DNA of 26,804 bases from contig CAJFCJ010000116.1 in NCBI GenBank assembly GCA_904063045.1, forward strand, positions 38,163 to 64,966, given 5' to 3'. A program made the translations under genes and the position numbers. The stretch is from Dimorphilus gyrociliatus (lineage: Eukaryota > Annelida > Polychaeta > Dinophilidae). Positions 10,280 through 20,294 of this stretch are shown in pieces. Positions within the stretch are counted from its first letter, which is position 1. Each line of letters starts with the position of its first letter. The notes beneath the pieces are model-generated. The model had not been told where the DNA came from, searched no databases, and worked only from the letters and a program-made list of their open reading frames with translations.

Positions 10280-12620
10280 TTAAAGACAAAGAAAAGTTGG
10301 CGGATTACAGTGCATTGGTGTTGTTAAAACTTGTCCAATAAAGTAACTTTCATTAGCCGGTTTAATAAAAAGAGAAGAAAGCGCAGTCAAATTCGATATA
10401 CAGCAAACTTTTTCAATAAAACTATAAGAGAATATTAAACAATATTTTTCATTATTACAAATATTAAAACAATCTTTTATAGATTGTTCTATTTTCCTCA
10501 TTTGACACGAAATATCTAAAGTAAATGTTGAATTCTGTATAATTCTAGTTTGCAATTGGCAACTGGAATTCTTTCTAACGTCCTTCTTTATGTTTATAGA
10601 ATAACCCCAAACTTTTATTTCGCAAATTTGTATAGAGTTCAACGAATTTGATTCAATAGATAGCTGATTACCATTTAGACGTCTCTCGCAATTTATTTCA
10701 ATAAAGTAACGATTCTTTTCTGATGTTGCTTGAAAACTTTTGCACAGCTGCCTATTTTCGCTCTGAGTTTTATTTTGAACGAATACTTTAAGTAGTAAAT
10801 CTGTTTTGAATAGATAAATTGATTATAACTGTTGATACTCGCCAGAATATTCATCATGAGATTGTTGAATAACTATTTGTTCAACTGTAAAATCACCATC
10901 AAAAGTGATTATTAAATGTTTAGCATGACTTAGAAGTGTACATGAACTTTCTTTTGATAATTTTGTAACATTGTTAAAATTACCATCAATAGCTTTAACC
11001 GTTTGATTAAAATATGCTTTATTATCTTCATTAGAGAAGGCTTCAATTAGAGGTATATTAATAGGATTAATTTTATCGACACTAACGTCATCTTCTTGAT
11101 TTTCAGGTATAGAACCAAACACATTTTGCTGGCATCAATTTGATTATATTCAATAGAATTTTGTAAGAGAACGTATCTGCCAAGGTTATATTTAATCGAA
11201 CAGTTCCATATTAATAATTCCCCGGCACGGTTCATATCAATATCTGTAATATTCTCACAGTCTGTCGTCCTAATCAAGAATTCTTTGGTCAAATTCTCTC
11301 TTCTTTTAGCAAATTGAAAATTGATATAATATCTTTCAATCTGCCACTCTTTATAAATTGAAAGAAAAAAAGAACAAAATGATGATTATCATATTTATCT
11401 AAATATTTATTTATTATTTATACCTTGTTTCTTGGGTATTGAAAGAATACCAACATTTTTAATATTATAAACACGAAATAGGTCAATTGCTATCCAATTT
11501 ATTATATTTATCTGTTTCTGCAAAATGTTTCCCACTAAATCCATCAGTTGCAAAGTATGGAGAATAATATTGATCTTTATTTTTCATTGTCGATGACCAT
11601 GCAGGTTTACCTCGGGCAATATTTGAAAATTTTTCATCTACATAAATAGTATATTAATTTAAGTTAGAATTTATGCAAAAGTAATAATGATTAATTACCA
11701 GTTTTGTCGCTATGAAATAAACCCCAAACTTTTACTTTACCAAATTTTGTATATTTTGTTAAATTTAAAATAATAAATTGAGCTAGAAAGTGTTGATTGC
11801 ATGGCATAAAGAGGTATTCGCTGTAAATCCTTTGTTCATGAAATGATGTACATAGCTCTTTTATAATATTTCCTTCGTTAGGGAAGAGAACATTTTGAGT
11901 TGAAAGGTAAATGTCTAAACCAGAAGTGGTAATGTTAAATAAATCTACACCATAAATAAGATAAATTCCTTGGATATCCAATATGAATTTTGGTAAAATG
12001 TCATAAAACCATGGCTGGAACAGCACATTTGTATCATACTCTTGTACAGAATAACCCGGGTAATTAAAACTGCTAACTGAAGAAGAAAATGCCTCTGCTT
12101 GAAGAGCTAAATCGCCTGTATAAATTGTTTAGAATTATAAATATTAAGAGAATTCTGGTATCATGTGACCAATAAAATTAATTATTCAAAATACTAACTG
12201 GTAAATATTTCAATTTCGCATATTGTTATTTCTGAAGTAGATGTTGAACTAAAGTAGACAAATCGACCAGTACTTGTACTTGCCTACATTATATTTTCCG
12301 GCTGACTGAACACCATAGCATAAATTTCTATAATATCTTGATTTTTCCCTTGAATCTGGTTGAGTAAAATGCACTGCATTTCCGGAAATTTTAATCATTT
12401 TCTGTATTATCTCATCTTCTTGATTCAATCCTTTCCAACCATCATAATTTTCTGTAAGCGCGAAACCCGACATTGAACACTTGGTATTCGTTCTCCAAAG
12501 TATCTCTAAGTTACTTAAGTCACTTGTTAATTTTTTGTGGGATTGTAGTTTAACTTCTATCACATGACCTAAGATTTGAAGAGAAAGAAGAATACCATAA
12601 AGGATAAAAGTCTTGGCCAT
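10280..12620 (-). pseudogene. Secreted lectin with tandem F5/8C domains and a PAN-like C-terminus, broken frame
   Basis: Exons 12199-12620, 11699-12115, 11424-11637 and 10280-11348 with phase-matched GT-AG introns of 83, 61 and 75 bases. The ATG at 12620 starts a signal peptide (about 20 residues, ILYGILLSLQIL core). Up to four F5/8C (fucolectin/discoidin) units follow: ends such as ITICEIEIF, FGKVKVWG and IQICEIKVWG; a start NIARGKPAWSS; and WIAIDLFRVY. The last roughly 100 residues are cysteine-rich and resemble a PAN/apple domain. The family binds fucose-type glycans outside the cell, often in innate recognition. The frame is broken four times: one extra base in GG at 12283-12284, one extra base in TT at 11496-11497, one missing base in the T-run 11124-11127 (plus strand), and an in-frame TAA at 10823-10825. 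Pseudogene is most likely; assembly error is possible for the single-base cases. Confidence 0.75.
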
Positions 12621-13501
12621 TGTTGAAAAAGATAAATGAAGGATATCGTTTAAATAGTTATTGATGCTTTTAAAAAATATTTGCCTGTTCTTAAATATTT
12701 ATACATTCTTTCCTTTTTCATTGATTTTCTTCGCCTACAGTGTATTCTATCTTAATAAATTAATAAAATTAATAAATATCCATTATTTTACAAGGTCAGA
12801 ATCGTCTCTTATAGAAAATTACACGCTTTTCTTAACTTATTCAAGAATTTGGCCTACTTACACCTAAAGAAATTTTAGGGGCCGACAGAAAACGTCCCCA
12901 AATGAGATTTTTGAAAGCAACATTTCGGATTGAAAAATTGTTGGAAGGAGTAAAGTAGCTTTTGATTTATAGTTAGGGGGGTTCCATCTAAGGGTTAGGA
13001 GCAATCAAGAAGGTTAAGGAGAGACAAGGGGTAGGTTAGGGTTAGGGTTAAACCATGAATTTGGGGACGTTTTCTGTCGTATCCGAAATTTTACTATCTT
13101 TCATCTGAAGATATTGATTACAATTAGACCTACATTTCTTAAATTAAACAATTTTTTTTTTGTTATTCAAATTTGATAGTCGATTTCTAAAATCCTTACT
13201 TTTTGTTACACTTTAAGTAAAACCACATAAGGTTGGAGTCACGTGACAATTATAACCATGTAACCTTAGAAATGTTACATTTATGACTTCGCTCTGACGA
13301 CGTTACATTTGCAACCACGCAGAACCTAATGAATACATAGATATTTTATCGCTATCTAAACAAACTACAGTAGAGACATCTATAATTTATAACGAACTAA
13401 ATATTTCCTCAGGCTATAGTTTTTTCGGCAATTTATAGGTGGCTCTAATAGTATTGAACTATGGTCTTTAGAAGTTGATTAAAGCTGTTGGAGAATAAAA
13501 C
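12621..13501. other. Spacer between lectin and paraoxonase genes
   Basis: Divergent promoter region holding the MITE-like element at 12878-13084. The rest is AT-rich; I see no other gene. Confidence 0.55.
12878..13084. mobile_element. MITE-like element 1 (207 bp)
   Basis: Terminal inverted repeats of 26 bases (12878-12903 and 13059-13084) with 3 mismatches; the inner 21 bases (12883-12903 / 13059-13079) are perfect, with core CGACAGAAAACGTCCCCAAA. They are flanked by a direct repeat GAAATTTTA at 12869-12877 and 13085-13093, that is an 8-9 base target duplication. There is no coding capacity. The interior carries GGGTTAGG-type runs, including a short telomere-like stretch at about 13033-13050. 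Size, structure and target duplication fit a non-autonomous hAT-like element; the superfamily is inference. Confidence 0.85.
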
Positions 13502-14599
13502 ATGGGACCATTCAGCTTAAAATATATTGTTTTCATGGCATCAATAGCAGTCTATTTTTACAGGCAAAACGTAGCTAATTTCATAATATCGAATGGATTT
13601 TTTCGTGAAATAATCAATCATCATCCAGGAAAATGCCGTGTTTTGAACGGTATTAAAGGCTCTGAAGATATGCATCAATTATCGAATGGTAAGGTTATTA
13701 TAACCTCTGACATTGGTAATATTGCAGATCCAACGAATCAACTACCAAATCACAAAGGACGCCTTTTTACAATTGATTTAGAAAGTGTTGCTAAGAAATT
13801 AATTGAATTAGAATTACCAAAAGAATTGGAGGCAAGTAATTTCTTTCCACACGGTATTAGCGTGCTGGAAAGGCCTGGAAAATTTCCCTTGGTCTATGTC
13901 ATCAACCATCCAAGGTTGTCTTCGGACAGAGTAGAGAAACTGGAATGGGATATTAACACAAACAAATTAAAATATTTGAAATCTTTTACTGATCCAAAAT
14001 TCACTTTTATCAACGATTTAGTCGTTTACGAAGAAGATGTATTTTACGTAACGGTCTTTTTAAGGTCTACTTCAAGGTTTATGAGGGAAATCGAAGGAAC
14101 TTTTAAATTACCTCTTGGATACGTTCTATTATATAATCACGGTGAAACTTCAATACAGGCGGATGGATTATCTATGCCAAATGGTATCAATTTATCAAAT
14201 GATAAGAAACTGCTCTATCTTGCCGAAGGTGGATCTTACAACATTCAAATTTTTAAACGGCATGGTATTGAAAAATTGGAATTAATTCAAAATGTTCCAT
14301 TGCATACCATGCCTGATAATATTTCTGTGGATAAAAATGGCGATTTACTTATTGGTTGTCATCCAAAACTTATTGATGTATATTTCCATCTCCATGACAA
14401 CAGCTTAATATCTCCTTCTCAAATACTACGAGTGAAAATTCAAAACGATAGAGCTCAGTCAGTAACTGAAATTTTTGCAGACAACGGAAACCTGGTGAAG
14501 GCTTCTACAGTTGCTGTTGTGAATAAAAATGCTCTACTAATTGGTACAATAGGCAATGAACTTTTATTGTGTGACATTCATCAAGATTATTTGCCTTAA
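13502..14599 (+). CDS. Paraoxonase/arylesterase-like lactonase, 365 aa
   Basis: Intronless, complete, starting at the ATG at 13502. It aligns over its full length with vertebrate PON1 (355 aa) by motif order. All six calcium ligands are in place: E55 and D56 (GSEDMH), N171 (FINDL), N227 (MPNGIN), D272 and N273 (MPDNISVD). The two histidines linked to catalysis are kept: H117 (FFPHGIS) and H136 (VINHP). C45 and C357 match the PON1 disulfide pair. A hydrophobic N-terminus (about 8-20) should act as an uncleaved signal anchor, as in PONs. The fold is a six-bladed propeller with two calcium ions; expected activity is hydrolysis of lactones and aryl esters at membrane or lipoprotein surfaces. Substrate unknown. 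An AATAAA lies only 4 bases after the stop. Lack of introns could mean retroposition or general intron loss. Confidence 0.93.
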   Translation: MGPFSLKYIVFMASIAVYFYRQNVANFIISNGFFREIINHHPGKCRVLNGIKGSEDMHQLSNGKVIITSDIGNIADPTNQLPNHKGRLFTIDLESVAKKLIELELPKELEASNFFPHGISVLERPGKFPLVYVINHPRLSSDRVEKLEWDINTNKLKYLKSFTDPKFTFINDLVVYEEDVFYVTVFLRSTSRFMREIEGTFKLPLGYVLLYNHGETSIQADGLSMPNGINLSNDKKLLYLAEGGSYNIQIFKRHGIEKLELIQNVPLHTMPDNISVDKNGDLLIGCHPKLIDVYFHLHDNSLISPSQILRVKIQNDRAQSVTEIFADNGNLVKASTVAVVNKNALLIGTIGNELLLCDIHQDYLP

Positions 14600-14602
14600 A
14601 TG

Positions 14603-14608
14603 AATAAA
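14603..14608 (+). promoter_or_regulatory. Poly(A) signal of paraoxonase-like gene
   Basis: AATAAA directly after the stop codon at 14597-14599, giving a very short 3' UTR. Confidence 0.6.
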
Positions 14609-15360
14609 ATAACAATAGAATAACTAGAAACAACTGTGTTTTATAGCGACTGTATATAATATAAAGAGTGAAAAATATAAACGGTACAAGGTCAAGGACT
14701 AGTGATAAGTTTATTATAAATTAAAATTATACTTAATAAAACAAACAAAGAAGAAAAGGCTACAATGTTGTTTGTTTAGATTATAATCTTTCATTTTTAA
14801 CAATGTCTTTTGCTTGAGAACAGTTTTGACAAACATCCTAAAATTATAAGTAAGCTCTTTCATATGGCTGATACTATCATCAATTGCAAGTGCAGCAGCT
14901 GCAGCATTATGATTATCTTGATGATAGTGAGGAGGAAAGTCAACAGTCGTATAATGGCCACATTTTTATTTAACATTACAAATTGCTCTACACACGAAAG
15001 GTATTTCTTTCTTTCTAAAAAAAAGAAAAGTAAATAAAAAATCTTAGTATCTTTTCATCAATATTTTAAATTTACTTGATAGAATATATGATCTTGGAGA
15101 TGTATGCATTTAAATGACAATTGATGTTGAAATAATAATTTTAAATCTTTAATAACATCTTTTAAACAGATTAAATACTGAAAATTATTCAAGAAATTAT
15201 CATCAAATGAATGTTTTCATAGGAACCAAAGCTTTGTTTTTTAATGAAAAATTCATCATTGTTTATAAAAGATATATCTACAGAGAGTGAGAAAGAGAGA
15301 GACGAATTTCATAAAATAAATTGATTGGCCCTAATTTGTTTTGTCAAGCTACATACGAAG
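14609..15360. other. Spacer after the paraoxonase-like gene
   Basis: AT-rich. A 75-codon open frame at 14810-15037 has no recognisable domain and low-complexity ends, so I do not call it. A short GA-rich simple repeat lies at about 15280-15304. Confidence 0.5.
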
Positions 15361-15368
15361 AAAGCTAT

Positions 15369-15577
15369 GGGTGGGGGTGCGAATGTACCCAAGGAGGGTT
15401 GAAGCCTACCTTAATATATCTGAAGTTGAGTGTAATATCTGTGTTTTTTGATATTCCCTAACCCTAAGTTGGAGCCCCTTTAACAATAAATTCATTCAAA
15501 TATTCAAATTAACCCTTTCCTAAAATGTTTTCAGGGTTGGAAATATTTACTAACAGGTACGTTCGCACCCGACCCCA
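15369..15577. mobile_element. MITE-like element 2 (209 bp)
   Basis: Imperfect terminal inverted repeats, left 15369-15389 (ending GGTGCGAATGTACC) and right 15556-15577 (starting GGTACGTTCGCACC), inside a perfect 8-base direct repeat AAAGCTAT at 15361-15368 and 15578-15585. Non-coding. When reversed, its interior matches element 1 around GTTAAAGGGGCTCC...TTAGGGTTAGG versus GTTAGGGGGGTTCC...AAGGGTTAGG, so both belong to one family. Confidence 0.8.
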
Positions 15578-15705
15578 AAAGCTATTACTTGGCTCTATGA
15601 TTCTGCCATTTCAGCATATCACAGAGCGCTTTATATATAATTGGATTAAGTACTTATTTGGTATGAAAAATGCCATAATAACAACATAAATATCATTTTG
15701 TATAT

Positions 15706-16882
15706 TCACATTAAAAAATAATGATATGATTCCTGAAAATGCATGTATCATTGACTAATGAACCACCCACGAAATGGCCGCCTATCCAAACAACAACCCA
15801 TTTATTGTAGTTTATATTTGTTAACAAACCTAGTACGGATAACGGTGTCGATATTAGAACGATGGAAAATGATATAACATAGACGGTTGTAGATATTTCT
15901 TTGGTTTTGTTGAGTTTCTCTTTTAATGTGTAGCTTCTAACATATATAAATATATTAAGGTAAAGGCAACATATAAATAAACTTTGAATGAATGGTATAA
16001 GATTAAAGAAGAGAAATGAATATATCCATCCTTCACACTTTTCCTTTCTTATATAAATATTAAGGCAGATTGTTGTCTTTGAATAGAATTCCTTAAAAAT
16101 ATCCCAATAGAAAAACAATTAAATAAACACCTTTCCAAGTGATTTTAGTTTGGAAAAACTAAAATAAGATAAGATTAGGATGAAGATGGATTCATCCGTC
16201 TCTTTCTCTCTCTCTCTCTCTTGCCAACTTACTGTATATTGCACATTCAATATTATTATTAAAATCACCGCAAATATAATTGTTATCAATGTGAATACAT
16301 ATTTAAATTGTTTAATTTTATATTTTTTAAAAGGATTCATAATAACTGCGTATCTTTCCATTGCAATTAATAGAATACTTGACGTTGAGGAGAGCAATGA
16401 AAATGACATTAAACAATGACGCAGATGGTATATTGTACTATTTCTCCATTCTTCTTCATTTGCTAGAAAAGACTCATTGTTGTAATAAATATCGTCAATA
16501 CATATTGAAATGATATAGATTGACACTAGAAAGTCGGCTAGCGATAAATTCAATCTAAACAATTTTAAAAAAAACAACTTGAGAATGATATTAAGAGAAT
16601 AAAATTCGCCAATAGGCTTATTATTCCAAAACATCAAAATAGAATTTTAATATGTCTATTCGGAGTGACAAGTGATAAATTTTGGTGGTAATGGAGTACA
16701 ATTTACTTCTGATCCATGATATTTATCAATAAAGCAACATTTTTGAAATTTTTCGGCAATGATAGTTTCAATTCGTTTGAGTAGTTTTAAATTTTTCGCC
16801 ATACCATTTAATGGAAGTTTTGTCCTTTTCATTGATATTTTTCGAATGGTGTAAAAATTTTGAAAGACGCCATCTTCTTTTT
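15706..16882 (-). pseudogene. LGR-type (LRR-containing) class A receptor, decayed
   Basis: An exon from 16882 encodes a last LRR-like stretch (DGVFQNFYTIRKIS) followed by the hinge signature FQKCCFID...VNCTPLPP, typical of glycoprotein-hormone/relaxin-type LGRs. TM1 (GIISLLANFILLISF), TM2 (NLSLADFLVSI), TM3 with MERY, TM4, TM5, TM6 and TM7 follow. A canonical GTAAGT donor gives a 141-base intron (16092-16232) in loop 2, containing a (TC)n repeat. Breaks: the hinge frame stops at TAG 16656-16658; TM1 is in another frame and contains a TGA at 16634-16636; the frame changes again in the A-run at about 16567-16574; and TM7 loses frame at the NPxxY site (about 15748-15755). Further LRR exons expected upstream were not found before 16967. 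Function when intact: peptide-hormone receptor. Four breaks make a live gene unlikely. Confidence 0.75.
16205..16221. repeat. (TC)n microsatellite in the LGR-like intron
   Basis: An uninterrupted run of TC dinucleotides lies just after the splice donor of the 141-base intron. Confidence 0.7.
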
Positions 16883-16966
16883 CTATAATAAAACTAGATT
16901 ATTACAGACTACAGACTATTCGCTGTATAAATAAGATAAAATTCCTTTTATAAAGACTCTTATAAT

Positions 16967-18074
16967 TTAATGACCTATGACATTAATAAGTGGTACTGAT
17001 AATGGGCCAGTAGTTTCAGATGCTTTTTGACAAACAAAAGATCTTATTTCTAAGTCGTCAATTCTACCATCAAATAACAATACACCAAAACCATACAATT
17101 TTGAATAATAGAAGTAAAGTAATCTATTTTGGAAAATTATTATTAATAAATTTAAATTAGAAAAAAAACTGGTACCAAAGATTTAGCCATTTAAATTTGA
17201 AATATCTTTGTAAAATTTCTTTGAAATGTTTCTTGTGCCTTAAAATTCTACTAATACTAAATCCTTTCTGGGGAGCAAAAAAAGTTATCATCAGTAGTAT
17301 CCCTATCTACTTGCAAGAATTTTTTAAGGAAACATAACTTGAGAGGCTATGTTGCAGCAAAAAATCCTCTATTAAAAAAAAGGCATTTAATAAATAGGAG
17401 ACAGTTTTGTAAAAGACTCCTCTCTTGGAACAAAGAGCAAATTAATTCAATTGTGTTTTCAGATGAGACAAGGATAGGTTTATATCCAAAACACAGGCAG
17501 TTTGTCAGAAGGCATCCAGCAGATAGATTTTTTTTAAAATATATATACAGAATATACATTTAATATCATTTCTCTCTACTGGAAGAATTTGATTTGTAAC
17601 AAGTTAATATTAATCTTTCATTTATCATTTCATCCTACTATTCACTAGAAAATAAAAAATATTACATTCTTATGACAATTTAATATAATTTTTATTTTTT
17701 TTTACAATTTGCAACAAGGCTTCCAAGACTTTAATGAAACAGCATCATCGTCAATTTTTGATAGATGAAACTCAAGTAATGAATAGGTTTTTTTGTATCC
17801 TAATTCTCTGCACATTTGACCTAACAATAACAGATTGAAATAATTTAAAAACATATTTTGTTATAATTATTGAATAAATAGAATTATCATCAGTTTCAGC
17901 AAATAAATATCCTTTAACGTAATTTTCATTTTCCTTAATTGGTTGATGAACAAATAATGCCATAATTTCGAAAGAAGGGAATGTGAAAAAATTGATAAGC
18001 AAAGTGAAAACGCCGTATTTAAACATAATGTTAATAAAGGACAAAAGAAAATGTAGTTGAGAGAAAACTAGCAT
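16967..18074 (-). pseudogene. Secreted SRCR-domain protein, broken; Tc1 fragment in presumed intron
   Basis: From the ATG at 18074 a hydrophobic leader (a second in-frame ATG at residue 17 gives a better signal peptide) leads into KGYLFAETDD...FKLFQSVIV. The frame is then lost at about 17820-17825 and resumes one base over as MCRELGYKKTYS...WKPCCKL, whose CRELGY is an SRCR hallmark. After a possible GTAAAA donor (17706), the next matching stretch is at 16967 to about 17135 (FGVLLFDGRIDDLEIRSF, then a stop), plausibly the rest of the domain. The presumed intron contains the transposase fragment 17270-17563 on the opposite strand. SRCR domains mediate extracellular ligand binding in scavenger and immune receptors. 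Joining the two parts is inference; the SRCR call for the first part is moderately secure. Confidence 0.45.
17270..17563 (+). mobile_element. Tc1/mariner transposase fragment (DDE_3)
   Basis: An open stretch runs from about 17270 through LSTCKNFLRKHNLRGYVAAK, KKRHLINRRQF, LLSWNKEQINSIVFSDETRI to YPKHRQFVRRHPADRFF. This order (HTH end, RVAAKKPLL-type linker, W....W..VIFSDES-type first catalytic Asp, RR.P..R) is that of Tc1/mariner transposases. The N-terminal DNA-binding part and everything after the first catalytic block, including the other two acidic residues, are missing, and no inverted repeats were seen. Dead 5'- and 3'-truncated relic. The minus-strand frame over it is a shadow. Confidence 0.8.
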
Positions 18075-18641
18075 AAGTTTATTTTTTAGATACTAAACAA
18101 ACATCTTTAAATGATAGTAAAAATTTATTTTTTCAAATTATATCAGTTTACGCAAATTAATAATCTTTTTCCTTTCTCTTCAATTAAGAACTTATTTGTC
18201 CAGAATTAAAACTTCATGGATATGTACTATAGCAGTATTGAGATAGAGAGAAAAATATTTGAAATTTTAGACTTGGAGGACTATTGGATGATGAACTATT
18301 AGTTCAAACATCATATATTTATGCTCCATTGTATTCTTTCTTTAATTTCACTTTTTTCCTATCTTTTATCTTTCATAGCTAAATGTTTCTTTATTATCAG
18401 TGTCTTATTGTCATTCAGTGTCTATTTATAAATAAAATGGCTAGAATTTCATGGGTACGTTTTCACCCATGTATGGTTTCACCTGCTGCCTTCAAAACAT
18501 TCTCTCTACCAACAAAGCGTACGGTTTTTCGTCATTATTCCTATCATTTTAAATGTTCTATTCAAGTTTTGCTGCCAACTAACTTGTATCTGTCTACATA
18601 TGTCTGGTACTACATCAAAGCCATCTATTAAACAACAACTT
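18075..18641. other. Spacer with no supported gene
   Basis: Low-complexity AT-rich DNA. An 82-codon plus-strand frame (18383-18631) has no domain, signal or family resemblance and was not called. Confidence 0.5.
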
Positions 18642-20293
18642 TCATTGCGTAATTTTTAAAATATCAAAAGGTATGCTATTCCTTTGAAGAAGATTTGTTA
18701 TCTCGATATTTTCCCTCTCATCTAGATCGCATTTCTCAAAATTAATATACTTTAAAGTGTTTGTTGATTATTTGATGGATGAACTAGAAAACCTTTGCAA
18801 ATACTCTCGCAAGCGTTTCCATTCATAAAGTTATAATTAAGATTAATTGTTTCCATGCTGGAGGAGATTTTCAACAATTTATGTAACTTTTTACACTGCT
18901 CTTCGCCTAGGGAACATTTTTCAAAATTTATATATTTCAAAGTATTTAACGAATAAGAAAGTCCTTCGCAAATGTTTGAAAATCCTTTTTCCATTTCATT
19001 ATTTTGCGATAATTTGATTATTTCCAATTTCGTACAACATTTAAAAAGTTTTCCCAATCTAGTGCATTGTTCTTTATTTATCTTACAATTGTCAAGATAA
19101 ATATTCTTTAGAGCATTCGACGATTGAACGAGTCCTTCGGAAATCTTTGAAAATCCATATTCCATATTATCATTCTTTCTGAGACTGATTGTTTCTATTT
19201 TGGAGCAATTTTTCAATAATTTTCCTAAACTATTACATTCTTCTCTATTTAAATTACATTGATCAAAATACAAATATTTCAGAGCATTGGACGAATGGAT
19301 GAGTCCATCGCAAATATTCTGTAATCCTTCATTCATATAAACGTTACTTCCTAGATTGATTTTCTCAATTCTCCGACACGTTTCAAGTAAATTTCCAATA
19401 TATTTACAGTCATCATTAAATAATCTACATTCCTGAAAATCGATGCATTGTAGAGAATTTGATGAATTGGCTAAACCTTCGCAAATTTTGGGCAATCCAG
19501 TTGAAGAGATTTTAAAAAGATTTTCCAACTGTTGGCAATCTTCTTCTATCAGTTTACAACTTTGAAAATTAATAGTTTTTAAATTATTTGATGATTCGGT
19601 AAGTCCTTTACAAATATCTGACAATCCATTTTCAGTGATTCTGTTATTGCTTAGATTAATTGTTTCAATTCTATAGCTAAGTTTAAACAGGTTTCCTATC
19701 TCTCTACATAGCTCTTCATCAAAGGCGCAATTATTCAAATCGATCCTTATTAATTGTTCTGATGATGTCAGCGTATCGTGAATTATTTTTAGCTCCTTAT
19801 CTCCAATAATTCTGTTGGATAGGTTTAATAAACACGTTCCCTCCAATTGTGTAGTGGCGAATTGCGTTAGTTTCGAATTATTATTCAAGGCATAATCTAT
19901 TCTGATATCCTCAAAAATTTGTATATCCAATTGTTTAATATTTCTAATGATATCTTCTATCTGTTCATTTAAATATTTTCTTGAATAATTTCTGTCTTTT
20001 TTCATTCTCCTCTATAAAGATTCTTTTAATATTTTCAAATTCATCTTTCAATTTTGTTATGGCTCTCATTTCAAATTCAACAATTTTATTTAAAATTCTA
20101 TCTTTATTAGTTTCTTCTTTAGTTAGAAAACATTCAATAACATCTTTTCTATATGAAGACCAATAGGAATTGTTTTGATTTCTTTCCATATCTAAATCAG
20201 ATTGATTTTTCTTCACCTCTCCTTCGGATAGAATACAGTTTTGTCTACATTTCAGACAAGTAATTTCCAAATATTTTGTAATCAGTATTTATA
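18642..20293 (-). pseudogene. Decayed paralogue of the RING/LRR gene
   Basis: Three pieces in two frames. (1) From 20293 (an in-frame TAA lies just upstream) down to 19965: only the second half of the RING (ITCLKCRQNC, compare ITCPECRQNC in the intact gene), then a charged coiled-coil-like region (EFENIKRIFIEENEKRQK). (2) 18752-20005, another frame: coil remainder and about seven 57-residue LRR units; the second is shortened by an internal deletion (ENLFKISSTGLPKICEGL). (3) From about 18775 to 18642, the frame shifts again into an eighth partial repeat (NTLKYINFEKCDLDERENI). No upstream match to CAICLES or to the B-box was found. The locus has lost its zinc-binding head and suffered two frameshifts. 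Alternative: the 417-residue LRR frame could still be expressed as an LRR-only protein from the ATG at 20005. Confidence 0.75.
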
Positions 20294-20294
20294 T

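Noticed and set aside
13033-13050. A true telomere or chromosome end
   Set aside because: Only about two to three TTAGGG units, inside a MITE with target duplications and genes on both sides.
14810-15037. 75-codon plus-strand frame as a gene
   Set aside because: No domain, low-complexity lysine end and no supporting splice or start context.
17347-17559. 70-codon minus-strand frame
   Set aside because: Shadow of the Tc1 transposase fragment on the plus strand.
18383-18631. 82-codon plus-strand frame
   Set aside because: No recognisable motif; its composition matches the surrounding non-coding DNA.
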